Origin: Chlamydiota bacterium | Lineage (GTDB): Bacteria > Chlamydiota > Chlamydiia > Chlamydiales > JAAZZY01 | Direction: 5' to 3' | Length of the DNA stretch: 53,209 nt | Assembly: GCA_022601335.1 (NCBI GenBank) | Contig: JAJACV010000040.1 | Location: 1-53,209, forward strand | Shown: positions 26,563 to 35,813 of the stretch, piece by piece | Position numbering within the stretch: the first letter of the stretch is position 1 | How the letters are laid out: every line of letters begins with the position of its first letter | Made by a program: the position numbers and the translations under genes | The notes under the pieces: generated by a model | Database searches by the model: none | What the model saw: the letters and a program-made list of their open reading frames with translations, nothing else | What the model was told of the DNA's origin: nothing

Positions 26563-27444
26563 TCAAAAAAAACTAGACTGAGAAAGCACTTCTTTTAAAT
26601 AAGTGAAGTCATCAGAGGTCAGAGATGCATTTTTTTCGTTGATATAGGTGATAAGCTTATTAATAAAAAGTTGATGCAGTTCTTTTGAATCAATTGATTT
26701 AACATCTTTTTCCGAAATAGAAAAAAGGGCTGAAGTTTTTAGAGTATGCAGACTTTCATTATCTGTTGGGTAGGATAGAAGGTAGTAGTAAAGTTCATTA
26801 AATAAATCTTCTAGGTTGATGCTATTGCTTGAGTATTCGGTCCGTTCTAAATTTTCTAGAGAAGTGATTAAACGAGCTAAATAGACGCCAAAAAGAAATT
26901 TATCGCCCACAAAAGAAGAAGTACCTTTTGAAAAATCTAAAAGTATGTCCATACCCTGGTCAAACCTTACAGAAAGCTCTTCTTTAGATTCATTTGTTTG
27001 GCAAGTTTCAGAGTTGAAAATTTGATCGAGAGCCAGTGAATTAGTTGAAATTTGCATGTACGATTCACATAAATAAGAGATAATATGGTTCCAAAAAAAG
27101 TTTTTGGACGTTTCATCTAGTTTTTGAATTTGTATTACTTCTTTGTGGGGGTCAAAATGTTGAAAAAAGTGATCTAGAAAATAGGAGCGCTCCTTTTGAT
27201 TAAAATCATGAATGTAGGCTTCTGCAAAAAGAAGTTTGCATTTTGTATAATCAATAGGACCCACTTGTAAAAGTTCTACAACTGATTTCAATTTAGATTG
27301 AGTACCTTGAAGAACCGTTCTAGAAAGCAAAGCCAAAACATCCAGCCGTTTCGAAATAAATTCAGGAAAGTTGTTTGCTTTAGCTGTTTGATCAACAGGT
27401 TTAATAGGTTGAAGATTGTTTGAAAAAATAGAATCTATATTCAT
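26563..27444 (-). CDS. Hypothetical protein, 293 residues
   Basis: Convergent with priA with a six-base gap. Predicted all-helical, Leu/Glu/Ser/Phe rich, no signal peptide or membrane segment and no motif I recognise. Isolated on the minus strand between priA and a divergently read kinase-like gene. It could be a secreted or regulatory protein, but nothing in the sequence decides this. Confidence 0.6.
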   Translation of the reverse strand: MNIDSIFSNNLQPIKPVDQTAKANNFPEFISKRLDVLALLSRTVLQGTQSKLKSVVELLQVGPIDYTKCKLLFAEAYIHDFNQKERSYFLDHFFQHFDPHKEVIQIQKLDETSKNFFWNHIISYLCESYMQISTNSLALDQIFNSETCQTNESKEELSVRFDQGMDILLDFSKGTSSFVGDKFLFGVYLARLITSLENLERTEYSSNSINLEDLFNELYYYLLSYPTDNESLHTLKTSALFSISEKDVKSIDSKELHQLFINKLITYINEKNASLTSDDFTYLKEVLSQSSFF

Positions 27445-27620
27445 AAAGTCTTGTGGGCAGTCGATTAATAAAAAACAGAGAAGTTATGCGATTGAGAACA
27501 TTATTTTCAATAGTCTCAATTAAATATTATTTTTAGTAATAAGTTGAAAAAGGCTTAACAATATCTATAGACTTGATTAGAATCGCACTTTGTTTTTGTC
27601 ACCACAATAAGTGAAGTCAT

Positions 27621-28790
27621 ATGAGTCACTCTGTTACTTTAGCTTCCCCTTTTTCAGAGATCTATAAGTTTCTTGAGCTTCAGCGACTGCTGGTTCTAGA
27701 TCTACCTGGTCAAGAAAATTTAATTTTAGAACACTTCTATGAAAATGACCTGCAAGTTAAATCAGCTGAAGATATAGATGAATTTTTGATTCTTCTTAAA
27801 TCTTACGCCCCCCAGCTTATAATTCTTAGTGTTGAGATGTTTCAACGCTATAGAGGTCCTATCCAAAATCAAAAATTAGAGCTGCCTCTTTTACTTCTTG
27901 GGAGATCGCTCAATGATATGGAAGCTCCAAATCTAACGGGAATTGAAGTAGTTCCATACACATTGTTTACGGGCAATAAAATACCTTTTTTCATTCAAAA
28001 AACCTTGATACTTAAAAATGTATCAGCAAAGACTCAACAGCATATTGAGCCTCAAAATATTCAAAATCAAGATTCTAGTGTTCCAAGTAAATCTCAATTT
28101 ATTAAGAGATTGTCTTCTAATTTGGAAAAACCATTAGAACAATTAGTGCAGTTTTCACATATTGGATTGCAAAGAGTTCAGCGAAAAAAATGGACGCAAG
28201 TCGGTCACTATCTTGCAGAAATTAAAATGATTTCAGAAGAAATGATGTCGTATATACACGATTTGAAAGAGATAGCTCTACTAAAATCTAGAGAAGAGCT
28301 CTTTGAAATTGAAGAAATTGATGTGCTTGAGCTACTCCGCTCTGTTAAAAGGCAGTTTCAACCCATTGCTGATAGCAGAGATATTACTCTCAATATTCGA
28401 AACCAAATTAATCATCCTCTTGTTAAAGCAGACTATAATAAATTAGTAAAAGTTTTGAATATTATTATTAAAACTTTGATAAAATCGATGCCAGAAAACA
28501 CCGTCTTGAAAATTCGGACATCTCATGATGCTTCTTTTTTCAAAATTTATGTTGTAGATGCAGGTTGGTTTTTTCAATCCAAGCCGTCTAAACACTATTT
28601 TGACATTTTTGATCTTCAAGATTTTGGCAATTCTTCTCAGGCAGTAGGTTTTAGCCTATCTGTTTGTAAAGAATTAATGCTTGCTCAAGGGGGCGATATA
28701 GTTGTTGAATCCGTAGATTCCTCTCAAGATTACTGCTTTGCCTTAAGTCTTCCCCTAGTAAGTGATTTTTTGGATGAATTGACAAGTTGA
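27621..28790 (+). CDS. Degenerate receiver-histidine kinase protein (probable pseudokinase)
   Basis: 389 residues. Residues about 15-125 resemble a receiver fold (LLVLDLPGQENLILEHF, then a strand-helix pattern). Residues about 155-225 resemble a dimerisation domain: FIKRLSSNLEKPLEQL aligns with the H-box, but the phosphoacceptor His is Ser166 while Pro170 is kept. The ATPase-like part (about 235-380) keeps the overall order, yet the N-box Asn residues are Ile281 and Thr285, and the G1 box DxGxG reads DAGWF (313-317). The last glycine-rich box and QGGDIVVES are recognisable. ATP binding and phosphotransfer are therefore doubtful. It may act as a scaffold or sensor. It lies 55 bases upstream of lysS. 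Confidence 0.65.
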   Translation: MSHSVTLASPFSEIYKFLELQRLLVLDLPGQENLILEHFYENDLQVKSAEDIDEFLILLKSYAPQLIILSVEMFQRYRGPIQNQKLELPLLLLGRSLNDMEAPNLTGIEVVPYTLFTGNKIPFFIQKTLILKNVSAKTQQHIEPQNIQNQDSSVPSKSQFIKRLSSNLEKPLEQLVQFSHIGLQRVQRKKWTQVGHYLAEIKMISEEMMSYIHDLKEIALLKSREELFEIEEIDVLELLRSVKRQFQPIADSRDITLNIRNQINHPLVKADYNKLVKVLNIIIKTLIKSMPENTVLKIRTSHDASFFKIYVVDAGWFFQSKPSKHYFDIFDLQDFGNSSQAVGFSLSVCKELMLAQGGDIVVESVDSSQDYCFALSLPLVSDFLDELTS

Positions 28791-28845
28791 AACATTTGAG
28801 GAGAATGTGGTATTATATCCCCCATTAAATACGCCTAAGGAAAAT

Positions 28846-30426
28846 ATGTTCGAATACGAAAATTCTGAAGATTTTCAAATTAGATCTTCAAAACTTGCCT
28901 ATATACGTAGTGTGGGTGTGAACCCTTATCCTCACAAATTTTTTGCATCGCATACTTTAGAACAGGTCGTTTCTGAGTATGAAAGTGAAACTCTTGGGGC
29001 CAGTGAAAAGGCTGCTGAAGGAGAGACCCCTGAGGTTTCGCTGAGTGGTCGGCTAGTCCTTTTTCGTGCTATGGGTAAAAACGCTTTTGGACAACTGCAA
29101 GCAGAGAATTTCCGACTTCAAATAATGTTTAATAGGGAAAAAACTTCTGTAACAGGCTACACGCCTCCCGATGCTAGTCAGACGCATCCCCAAAATGGTC
29201 TAAAATTTATTGAGAAGAAGATAGATCTTGGCGATATTGTAGGGATTAAAGGGAATCTCTTTTTTACCCAAAAAGGGGAACTTACACTCTTCGCTAAAGA
29301 AGTAACTCTTCTTTGTAAAACGCTACTACCTCTTCCAGATAAACACTCTGGACTCGTAGATAAAGAAGTTCGTTATAGAAAAAGATGGTTAGATCTCATT
29401 TCTAATCCCGAAGTATTCAATACTTTTTATACTCGCTCAAAAATTGTGCATATTGTTCGTGAATGCTGTTTGGAAGAAAAATTTATGGAAGTAGAAACTC
29501 CCATTCTTCAAAACATTTACGGAGGCGCAAATGCAAGACCCTTTGAAACACACCTTCATGCTTTAGATCAGCAGCGAATGTATATGAGAATTGCACTCGA
29601 GATAAATCTTAAAAAACTTTTAGTTGGGGGAATTCCTCGTCTTTTTGAAATGAGTAAAGTCTTTCGAAATGAAGGGATAGATCGTACTCATAATCCTGAA
29701 TTCACAATGCTCGAGGCTTATGCTTCACACTGGGACTATCAAGACATGATGCGTTTTCAAGAAAAGATTTTTGAGAGAGTCTCTCAAAGCTTATTTGGCA
29801 CGCAAAAAGTGCCCTATATTACAGATAAAGGTGAGGAAATTATTCTTGATTTCACCTCTCCTTGGCCCCGTTTGACAATGAAAGAAAGTATTAAAAAACA
29901 TGCTAATATTGATACGAATGATTTTGACGATGCGGCACTCAAAAAATTAGTGATTGAAAAATGTCATATTGAACCTAAAGAAGTGGTTCATTCAACAAGA
30001 GGTCTTCTAATTGCAAACTTATTTGAAGAGCTAGTTGAGCCGCACCTCATCCAACCCGTTCATATTATTGACCACCCCATTGAAACAACTCCTTTATGTA
30101 AACCTCACAGAAATCCAGAGCTTAACAATGAGCTCATTGTTGAGAGATTTGAAAGTTTTATCTTAGGTTCAGAATTTTCAAATGCTTATTCAGAACTCAA
30201 TGACCCTGAAATTCAAAAAGAACTCCTTGAAGACCAAGTCAAAAGAAGAGAGCTTGGAGATGACGAAGCGCACCCCTTAGATGAAGAATTTATGGAAGCT
30301 ATTTGCCAAGGGATGCCGCCTTGTGCGGGGATTGGTATAGGGATAGATCGGCTTGTGATGTTGTTTACGAATAAGTTTACAATTAGAGAAGTCGTTTACT
30401 TTCCTCTAATGAAGCCAAGAAGTTAA
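28846..30426 (+). CDS. lysS: Lysyl-tRNA synthetase (class II)
   Basis: 526 residues from the ATG at 28846, which has AAGG five bases upstream; the frame continues to a GTG at 28807. It charges tRNA-Lys. The N-terminal anticodon-binding OB fold contains GRLVLFRAMGKNAFGQL. The catalytic domain shows motif 2 (FRNEGIDRTHNPEFTMLE) and motif 3 (GIGIGIDRLVMLFT). It converges with cysS and overlaps its stop by four bases; adjacency to cysS matches CT781-CT782. Confidence 0.97.
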   Translation: MFEYENSEDFQIRSSKLAYIRSVGVNPYPHKFFASHTLEQVVSEYESETLGASEKAAEGETPEVSLSGRLVLFRAMGKNAFGQLQAENFRLQIMFNREKTSVTGYTPPDASQTHPQNGLKFIEKKIDLGDIVGIKGNLFFTQKGELTLFAKEVTLLCKTLLPLPDKHSGLVDKEVRYRKRWLDLISNPEVFNTFYTRSKIVHIVRECCLEEKFMEVETPILQNIYGGANARPFETHLHALDQQRMYMRIALEINLKKLLVGGIPRLFEMSKVFRNEGIDRTHNPEFTMLEAYASHWDYQDMMRFQEKIFERVSQSLFGTQKVPYITDKGEEIILDFTSPWPRLTMKESIKKHANIDTNDFDDAALKKLVIEKCHIEPKEVVHSTRGLLIANLFEELVEPHLIQPVHIIDHPIETTPLCKPHRNPELNNELIVERFESFILGSEFSNAYSELNDPEIQKELLEDQVKRRELGDDEAHPLDEEFMEAICQGMPPCAGIGIGIDRLVMLFTNKFTIREVVYFPLMKPRS

Positions 30427-31838
30427 CTTTTTTTAAGTTGAGGTCCTTTGGGGGTATCTTCAATTTGGTATCCTTTAGATAAAATATAATCTCTTAGTCT
30501 GTCCGCTTCTGTCCAGTCTTTGTCTTCACGTGCTTTTTCTCTATCTTGTAAAGCCTGATCTAAGTCTTGTGTCATTTCGATATTTTTTTCATTAAAAGTG
30601 AAAAGACCCAAAATTTGATCAAACCTCTTAAAGAGTTCTATTAATTTTTCTCTGTCTTCTTTATCGACTTGATCCTTATCTAAAAGGGGATTAAATTCTC
30701 TTAAACAATCAAAAAGTGTTGCAAGAGCTGAAGAGATATTAATATCTTCTAAAAGAGAATCATTGAATTTTTGCTCATATTTTTTGATCAGATCACCAAA
30801 GTCACTTTTTTTAACTGATTCTGCTGAAAGTAAACGATCAATAAAGTTTTGAAGACGCTCTAAGGAGCTTTGAGACCCCCTAAGTCCGTCAAAAGTGAAG
30901 TTTAACTGGGTTTTATAGTGTGTTTGTAAAAGCAAGTATCTCACTTGCTTGCCTGAATAACCCTTGTCTAGAAGGTCCCTAAGTGTATGGAAGTTTCCAA
31001 GACTTTTCGACATTTTTTTTCCTTCTACAATCAAATGCTCAACATGGACCCAAAAAGGACAAAAATGTTTTTTTGAGCAAGCTTCTGATTGAGCTATTTC
31101 ATTTTCATGGTGGGGGAAAATATTATCAACACCTCCCATATGAAGGTCGAGGGTATCTCCCAAATATTTCATCGCCATAGCCGAACATTCTAAATGCCAA
31201 CCAGGTCTTCCCTTCCCAAAAGGGCTTTCCCAAAAAATTTGACCATCTCGATTGACATCATAGCTTTTCCATAAAACAAAGTCTGTGGCGCTTTCTTTAT
31301 CATATTCATCCACTTCAACTCTATTTGAGGCACCTGATTTTAATTCAGAAAGGTCTAAATGAGAGAGGGAGCCATAGTTAGGAAACTGGCGAATTGAAAA
31401 ATAGACACTTCCATCTGCTCCAATATAGGCAATTTTGTTTTGTAGTAATTGTTCAATCATCTGAATCATTTCAGGAATATGGTCAGTAGCTGCAGGGTAA
31501 TGATTGGCTGGAAGGATATTTAAAGTTGTTAAATCCTCGAAAAATGCTTTTTTGAACACTGCTGTATAGTCGTCGAGCTTTTTATTATCAGCAATGGCTC
31601 CACGAATCGTTTTATCATCCACATCAGTGAGATTCATCACATGCTCAACTCCATAACCAAAATAGAGCAAGACTCTTTTTAAAAGATCCTCAAACACATA
31701 CGTTCTTAAGTTTCCTATATGAGCGTAGTTGTAAACTGTTGGACCGCAAGTGTAGAGCTTAACATTGTTTGGATCATTGGGTTTGAAAAGTTCTTTTTTT
31801 AATGATTTTGTATTAAATAATCTAAGAGAAGAGGTCAT
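30423..31838 (-). CDS. cysS: Cysteinyl-tRNA synthetase
   Basis: 471 residues from the ATG at 31838; a TTG lies three codons upstream. It charges tRNA-Cys. The zinc-binding start YTCGPTVYNYAHIGNLR carries the HIGH-type motif (HIGN), and GWHLECSAMAMKYLG, the HHENEIAQSEA motif and KMSKSLGN are all present. Full length for the family. It marks the edge of the conserved block; the accessory island begins upstream of it. Confidence 0.97.
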   Translation of the reverse strand: MTSSLRLFNTKSLKKELFKPNDPNNVKLYTCGPTVYNYAHIGNLRTYVFEDLLKRVLLYFGYGVEHVMNLTDVDDKTIRGAIADNKKLDDYTAVFKKAFFEDLTTLNILPANHYPAATDHIPEMIQMIEQLLQNKIAYIGADGSVYFSIRQFPNYGSLSHLDLSELKSGASNRVEVDEYDKESATDFVLWKSYDVNRDGQIFWESPFGKGRPGWHLECSAMAMKYLGDTLDLHMGGVDNIFPHHENEIAQSEACSKKHFCPFWVHVEHLIVEGKKMSKSLGNFHTLRDLLDKGYSGKQVRYLLLQTHYKTQLNFTFDGLRGSQSSLERLQNFIDRLLSAESVKKSDFGDLIKKYEQKFNDSLLEDINISSALATLFDCLREFNPLLDKDQVDKEDREKLIELFKRFDQILGLFTFNEKNIEMTQDLDQALQDREKAREDKDWTEADRLRDYILSKGYQIEDTPKGPQLKKS

Positions 31839-32020
31839 ATTGCTCAAACAAGTAAAGTTTATTTTTAAGGTAATAATTATAAGCTTAACTCTTTTAACAA
31901 AAAAAATGAGTGAAAAAGTTTTCTTTCTTCAAAAGATTGCCTTTTTTGATCTTTATAAGATGTAAATTTCAAAAATAATTTATAAAAATTCAAGTATTTG
32001 GATGCATTGACGACATAATC

Positions 32021-33601
32021 TTAAGGATTCATAGAAGAATGTTCTGTATCTTTAATATTTTTAGGTAGAAATTTGGTAAAATCTGTACCTCCAGATCCAG
32101 TTGCACCCTTTTTTAACTTCTCAGAGGGAATAAAAGCCATGATATATTTTTCTATTATTTCGTCGAAATGAACCTTTCTAACAGCTGTAACAGCATCAAT
32201 AACTGCATTATATGATTTACCTATTCTGTGGTCTTTAGAATTACTTACAAAATCTTTTATTTTGCAATTTGTTAGCCAATTAATAAGCTCAACATGGTCT
32301 CTAGGCATATAATTCAGCATATCAGACATAGTTTCTTCTTGAGTTATGTTTATAGAAAAACAAGCATCTATTGCTGGAATAATGCTGCTTTGGGCTCCAG
32401 AAGCACCTCGTGCTTTGTATATAAGATCCCCAGATCTGATTTTTGCTCCTGGAAATACATTTTCAAAAGTGTTAGTGTCAATAAAAAAACCATGTTGATG
32501 ATTTTTTAAATAGGGTCTTAAACCATAAAAAAATTCTTTTGGGTCACAATGCTCTTTCATTTTTGCTATGTTCTCTGCAAGCTTCAATAACGAGTCTGCA
32601 ATAATATCCATATGAAAAATAACTTGATCTTTGATATCAACATTTGTCTGGTGTTCCAATGCTTCGAGTTCACTTAATATTTCTTTGAGAGCAATGCTGC
32701 TCTTTACTGCAGGAGCTCCATAATACTCAGACATTACATGCACTTTAATAAACCATTTCTCAGAGTCAAGTCCAGTATAAGTAAATAAAGGTTCTATATT
32801 TTCATAAGATAATTCACTATTAGTATTTAAACGCTTCCAGTTTTGTAGTATGTAGGTTTCGTATGTTTGTGTGTAGCCACTGTTTAATGATTTTGCTGAT
32901 AATAAAAATGGTTCAAGAATCTTTTGTGGTAATCGTATAGTTTCGTTAGATGAACCTTTATCACTTGCTTCTAGAATATACGCATGTACAAGTGAAGTTA
33001 TCATTGAATGCATGCGCAAACGTGTTGATAATAAGTCAGATTCTGAATTACTTAGTAATTTATGCGATTCATCTAGTTTCTTCGAAATATCATTATTAAG
33101 TACCAAATTACTCATATTGCTAACAATATTACTTAAACTTTGTTTAAATGGTTCATTTTTAAATTGATAGACAGGATCTTGAGTTGGTAAAAAGCCTCTA
33201 CTAAATTTAAATCCCAAATTCGTTGTCTTTTCTGCTTGTTTATTAGCAGAAAAATCACCATCGTTTGGTACTTCTATAAATGAAGTTTCTTCAGCCGAGG
33301 CGCCTGGTAAAATTTGAAAATAGTAAATATTTGATAAGCTGCTAACTAAATTATTAAAAATATTTCTTGCTGCAGAATCCTCTGATTTTATTACCTTCCA
33401 AACTGTTGACTGCTCAATTTGTTCTTTTATAAATGTTTGGGCTGAGTCTACCCAGCTATCGGGTTTTTTGCAGGTTTGATTTTCAAGCAAATTCATAATG
33501 ATTCCAGGATGCTGTGCGGTAGTCAAAGCTGATTTATTAAAATCTACATTTTTCCAGGTTTCAGTTGTTACTGTATTGTTGTTTAAAGCTGTTGGCATCA
33601 T
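32021..33601 (-). CDS. Indoleamine 2,3-dioxygenase (IDO) family heme dioxygenase with N-terminal extension
   Basis: 526 residues from the ATG at 33601 with GGAGAG five bases upstream. Residues about 130-526 follow mammalian IDO1 along their length: GFLPTQDP (136-143), a LP-x-x-I-x-x-P block, LQNWK, LSYENIEPLF, FFYGLRPYL, GASGAQSS, LNYMPRDH, RKVHFDEIIEKYI and ATGSGGTDF. Compared from memory with human residues, F226/F227/R231 correspond to F357/F358/R362, S263 to S401, the proximal heme ligand H346 to H478, and T379 to T506. All are kept, so the enzyme is probably active on tryptophan or a related indole, making N-formylkynurenine. The first roughly 130 residues have no counterpart in human IDO1 and no signal peptide. 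No kynurenine pathway gene adjoins it. PrnB-like or other superfamily chemistry cannot be excluded. Confidence 0.85.
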   Translation of the reverse strand: MMPTALNNNTVTTETWKNVDFNKSALTTAQHPGIIMNLLENQTCKKPDSWVDSAQTFIKEQIEQSTVWKVIKSEDSAARNIFNNLVSSLSNIYYFQILPGASAEETSFIEVPNDGDFSANKQAEKTTNLGFKFSRGFLPTQDPVYQFKNEPFKQSLSNIVSNMSNLVLNNDISKKLDESHKLLSNSESDLLSTRLRMHSMITSLVHAYILEASDKGSSNETIRLPQKILEPFLLSAKSLNSGYTQTYETYILQNWKRLNTNSELSYENIEPLFTYTGLDSEKWFIKVHVMSEYYGAPAVKSSIALKEILSELEALEHQTNVDIKDQVIFHMDIIADSLLKLAENIAKMKEHCDPKEFFYGLRPYLKNHQHGFFIDTNTFENVFPGAKIRSGDLIYKARGASGAQSSIIPAIDACFSINITQEETMSDMLNYMPRDHVELINWLTNCKIKDFVSNSKDHRIGKSYNAVIDAVTAVRKVHFDEIIEKYIMAFIPSEKLKKGATGSGGTDFTKFLPKNIKDTEHSSMNP

Positions 33602-33634
33602 TATTGCTCTCCTTATCGAAATAAAATTTAAAGA

Positions 33635-33664
33635 ACTATATATTTCTGAATCACTTCTAAGCAA
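33635..33664 (-). promoter_or_regulatory. Possible promoter of the IDO gene
   Basis: On the minus strand TTGCTT (33664-33659), an 18-base spacer and TATAGT (33640-33635) lie about 35 bases upstream of the IDO start codon. Other AT-rich boxes nearby make the choice uncertain. Confidence 0.35.
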
Positions 33665-33686
33665 TTTAATTTTATAGATTATAGGA

Positions 33687-33827
33687 ATGGTTCAATATTT
33701 TTTGGATATTTTTATTACTGAAGCACTCTATTGAAATATCGATGCCGAAATTATTGAATCAAGTGCCAATCCTCAAAAAATCTATGAAATAGAACAAGAT
33801 AGCGCAAGGTCTCTAGAACCCAAATAA
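33687..33827 (+). pseudogene. Short interrupted reading frame, possible gene remnant
   Basis: From ATG 33687 the frame gives MVQYFLDIFITEALY, then a TGA at 33732-33734, then 31 residues that look coding (NIDAEIIESSANP to SLEPK) before TAA. Non-repetitive charged composition on both sides of the stop suggests decay of a real gene rather than chance, but no family is recognised and the stretch is short. Confidence 0.3.
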
Positions 33828-33855
33828 ATATGTACAAAGAAAATAGAGTCATGAG

Positions 33856-33887
33856 AAAAGCTAAGTACAATAATTCGCTTAGCTTTT
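33856..33887. repeat. Perfect 10-bp inverted repeat with 12-base loop
   Basis: AAAAGCTAAG (33856-33865) and CTTAGCTTTT (33878-33887) can form a hairpin in either strand. There is no proper T tract after it on either side, so it is at best a weak terminator or a protein-binding site. Confidence 0.5.
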
Positions 33888-34111
33888 GGGAAAAAATTTA
33901 ACAAGCTGATCACTAAAAAACGCATAATATATTATTCTTGAATTTATGAATAAAAAATAGGCTATAGCTAATTCAAAACAAGAGGATGTTAATGCCAAGC
34001 CATGCATAAATAGAAAAGAGCTTCTGAAAGTGTCGTGTTGATCTTGTTACTACCTTATTCGATTTCCTCTTTAGGATTAATTGTTTAGTTAAAATATTAG
34101 AAAAAAACAAA

Positions 34112-34540
34112 TCAATTCTTAAATTCAAAGGTGCCGCCCTCTGCTTTATTAATTCCGGGGTTATCTGAGTAAATCCCAGACCATGTCCCAGATGTGCTAG
34201 TCTCAAAAAACAAGATCAATTGATATTCAAAAATGCTGTTTGAATCGGAATAAGTAATTAATAAACGCCCTTCGTTATTCGAATATTTATAAGAGTAGTC
34301 TCCTGCCTGAAAAAATTGGCCACCCATAGTCGTTTTGTAGCTTCCATTGCTATAGAAACGATAAACAAGATTTTTGTGAAGAATGTCTGCATCAAAAGCT
34401 CCTCCAATTTCAGCCAAATAAAAAGAAACTATCCTATTTTTTAAGGAATCTGGGGCAACATTCTTAGTAAAGGTGCAATTAGTGAAGCAAGACAAAAAAA
34501 TAATAGAAACTAAAATCGCTCTATAATTAATTTTTTTCAA
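34112..34540 (-). CDS. Small putative lipoprotein
   Basis: 142 residues from a TTG start at 34540; AAGGA lies nine bases upstream at the end of the preceding gene. The N-terminus MKKINYRAILVSIIFLSCFTNC is a lipoprotein-like signal with a cysteine after LS. The mature part is rich in Gly, Ser, Tyr and aromatic beta-strand patterns (YRFYSNGSYKTT), as in small lipocalin-like or lipoprotein domains. It follows the GNAT-like gene by five bases and is probably co-transcribed. Function unknown. Confidence 0.55.
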   Translation of the reverse strand: MKKINYRAILVSIIFLSCFTNCTFTKNVAPDSLKNRIVSFYLAEIGGAFDADILHKNLVYRFYSNGSYKTTMGGQFFQAGDYSYKYSNNEGRLLITYSDSNSIFEYQLILFFETSTSGTWSGIYSDNPGINKAEGGTFEFKN

Positions 34541-34545
34541 AAGGA

Positions 34546-35580
34546 TTAATCCTTGCCTATTTTTAAAGAAGCTTTTTTGATAATATGTGTTTTATTAATT
34601 GTTATTACTGGATTGAGTTGTTTTTTCCAATGATTTTGTCCGAAAATTTCGGATCCCTGCAGGGAAAGATATTTAGGTTTAGGGTGGTGCAGAGTATTGT
34701 AGATATAATTAACCCCTTGCCAAAGAATGAAAAGCATAAGAGAAGGTTCTTTATGATTTATTATCGCATTATAAAAGAGGGAATCTTGAATATAGGTTAG
34801 ATAAGAGTATGCTTTAAGAATTCCATTTTCATAATGAACATACTGGAAGATGTTTTTTTTGATTTTTTGATCGAAAATAAAAAGGTGAGCATCTATTACA
34901 TTTTGGTACAGATCTGTACCTTTGTCTTCTAAATATCTGGCACTCTTTTCAAGTGCTTTACGTATTTCTATTTCCTCCCTAAGGTTAGGTTTATAGGGCT
35001 TAACAATTATTTCTCTTTCTCTATTAAATTTTCTTAACATCCGCCCTTTCTTCTGTTTGATAGGGGGTATGGACCCATCATTTGACTTTCTAGGCAAATG
35101 TGCATTTGCTATACGTTCAAAGTCATAAATGTAGTCAGGGAATGAATTGTCATCTCTTAAAGTACAAGAATTCCATGGAGATGTTGTTTCAGCAAAACCA
35201 AGCTCTTTCCATTGCTCTAAATCATTTGTATCCACATTTTTTATGAGTACATCAATTTCAATAGTGTTAAACAGTTCTGTTAATTTCAAACACAGGTCAA
35301 TAGACTTAGGACCTAAGTGATTTACAATAACAACAGGACTGCTAAAATTTAAGTTTTTAAAGTGAAAATAAACAATTGAATTCCCTTTTTCATATTTGTA
35401 TCCTCGGTTCCTTGTAGCTTGAATAATATAGGGCCAATTATTCTCAAAAGCGAGAGCGGGAGTTTTAATAAGTGAAAGGTAATTGTAAAATTCCTCTTCA
35501 TCCTCAGGGGTGGTTGGAAAAATTGGTTCGTTTTTAAAAATTGGGAGGAGGGTACGCCAATTTTCGATATCTGGGTTCAA
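34546..35580 (-). CDS. Putative GNAT/FemAB-fold transferase
   Basis: 344 residues from a TTG start at 35580, preceded by AGAGGT with an eight-base spacer. The order of blocks (an N-terminal domain, a basic central segment MLRKFNRERE, then YENGILKAYSYLTY and SLMLFILWQGVNY) resembles the second GNAT domain of DUF2156/FemX-like aminoacyl or acyl transferases. No exact catalytic signature could be fixed. It is the upstream gene of a pair with the lipoprotein at 34112, and both use TTG starts, unlike most genes here. Confidence 0.5.
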   Translation of the reverse strand: MNPDIENWRTLLPIFKNEPIFPTTPEDEEEFYNYLSLIKTPALAFENNWPYIIQATRNRGYKYEKGNSIVYFHFKNLNFSSPVVIVNHLGPKSIDLCLKLTELFNTIEIDVLIKNVDTNDLEQWKELGFAETTSPWNSCTLRDDNSFPDYIYDFERIANAHLPRKSNDGSIPPIKQKKGRMLRKFNREREIIVKPYKPNLREEIEIRKALEKSARYLEDKGTDLYQNVIDAHLFIFDQKIKKNIFQYVHYENGILKAYSYLTYIQDSLFYNAIINHKEPSLMLFILWQGVNYIYNTLHHPKPKYLSLQGSEIFGQNHWKKQLNPVITINKTHIIKKASLKIGKD

Positions 35581-35813
35581 AATTTTTAACCTCTATTCAC
35601 AGCTTTTTCTTCCTATAGCGCAATATTGTATTTACTTTAAACCAAAAAACTAAAATGTAGTGATTCCAATTATGACAGTTTAAAACGTTGTATTTTTTGA
35701 TTTTTATTTCTTAAATCTAAAACGGAGCTAAAAGATAGGGATCTTTAACTTACTAAATGTTTTAAAAAAATACATATATAGTTAAACTTCATATTTTAAT
35801 TCCGAATAACTAC

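Larger units (their letters stand above)
33602..34111. other. 510-base region without an intact gene, upstream of the IDO gene
   Basis: Very AT-rich. It holds the possible IDO promoter, a short interrupted reading frame (33687-33827) and a perfect 10-bp inverted repeat (33856-33887). The rest, about 33890-34110, shows no convincing frame or RNA structure. Confidence 0.6.

Noticed and set aside
33732..33734. TGA read as Trp in the short frame upstream of the IDO gene
   Set aside because: All intact genes in the window end normally at TGA, so a recoded TGA is unlikely.
33856..33887. Inverted repeat as an intrinsic terminator
   Set aside because: No T tract follows on either strand and the nearest gene ends are far away.
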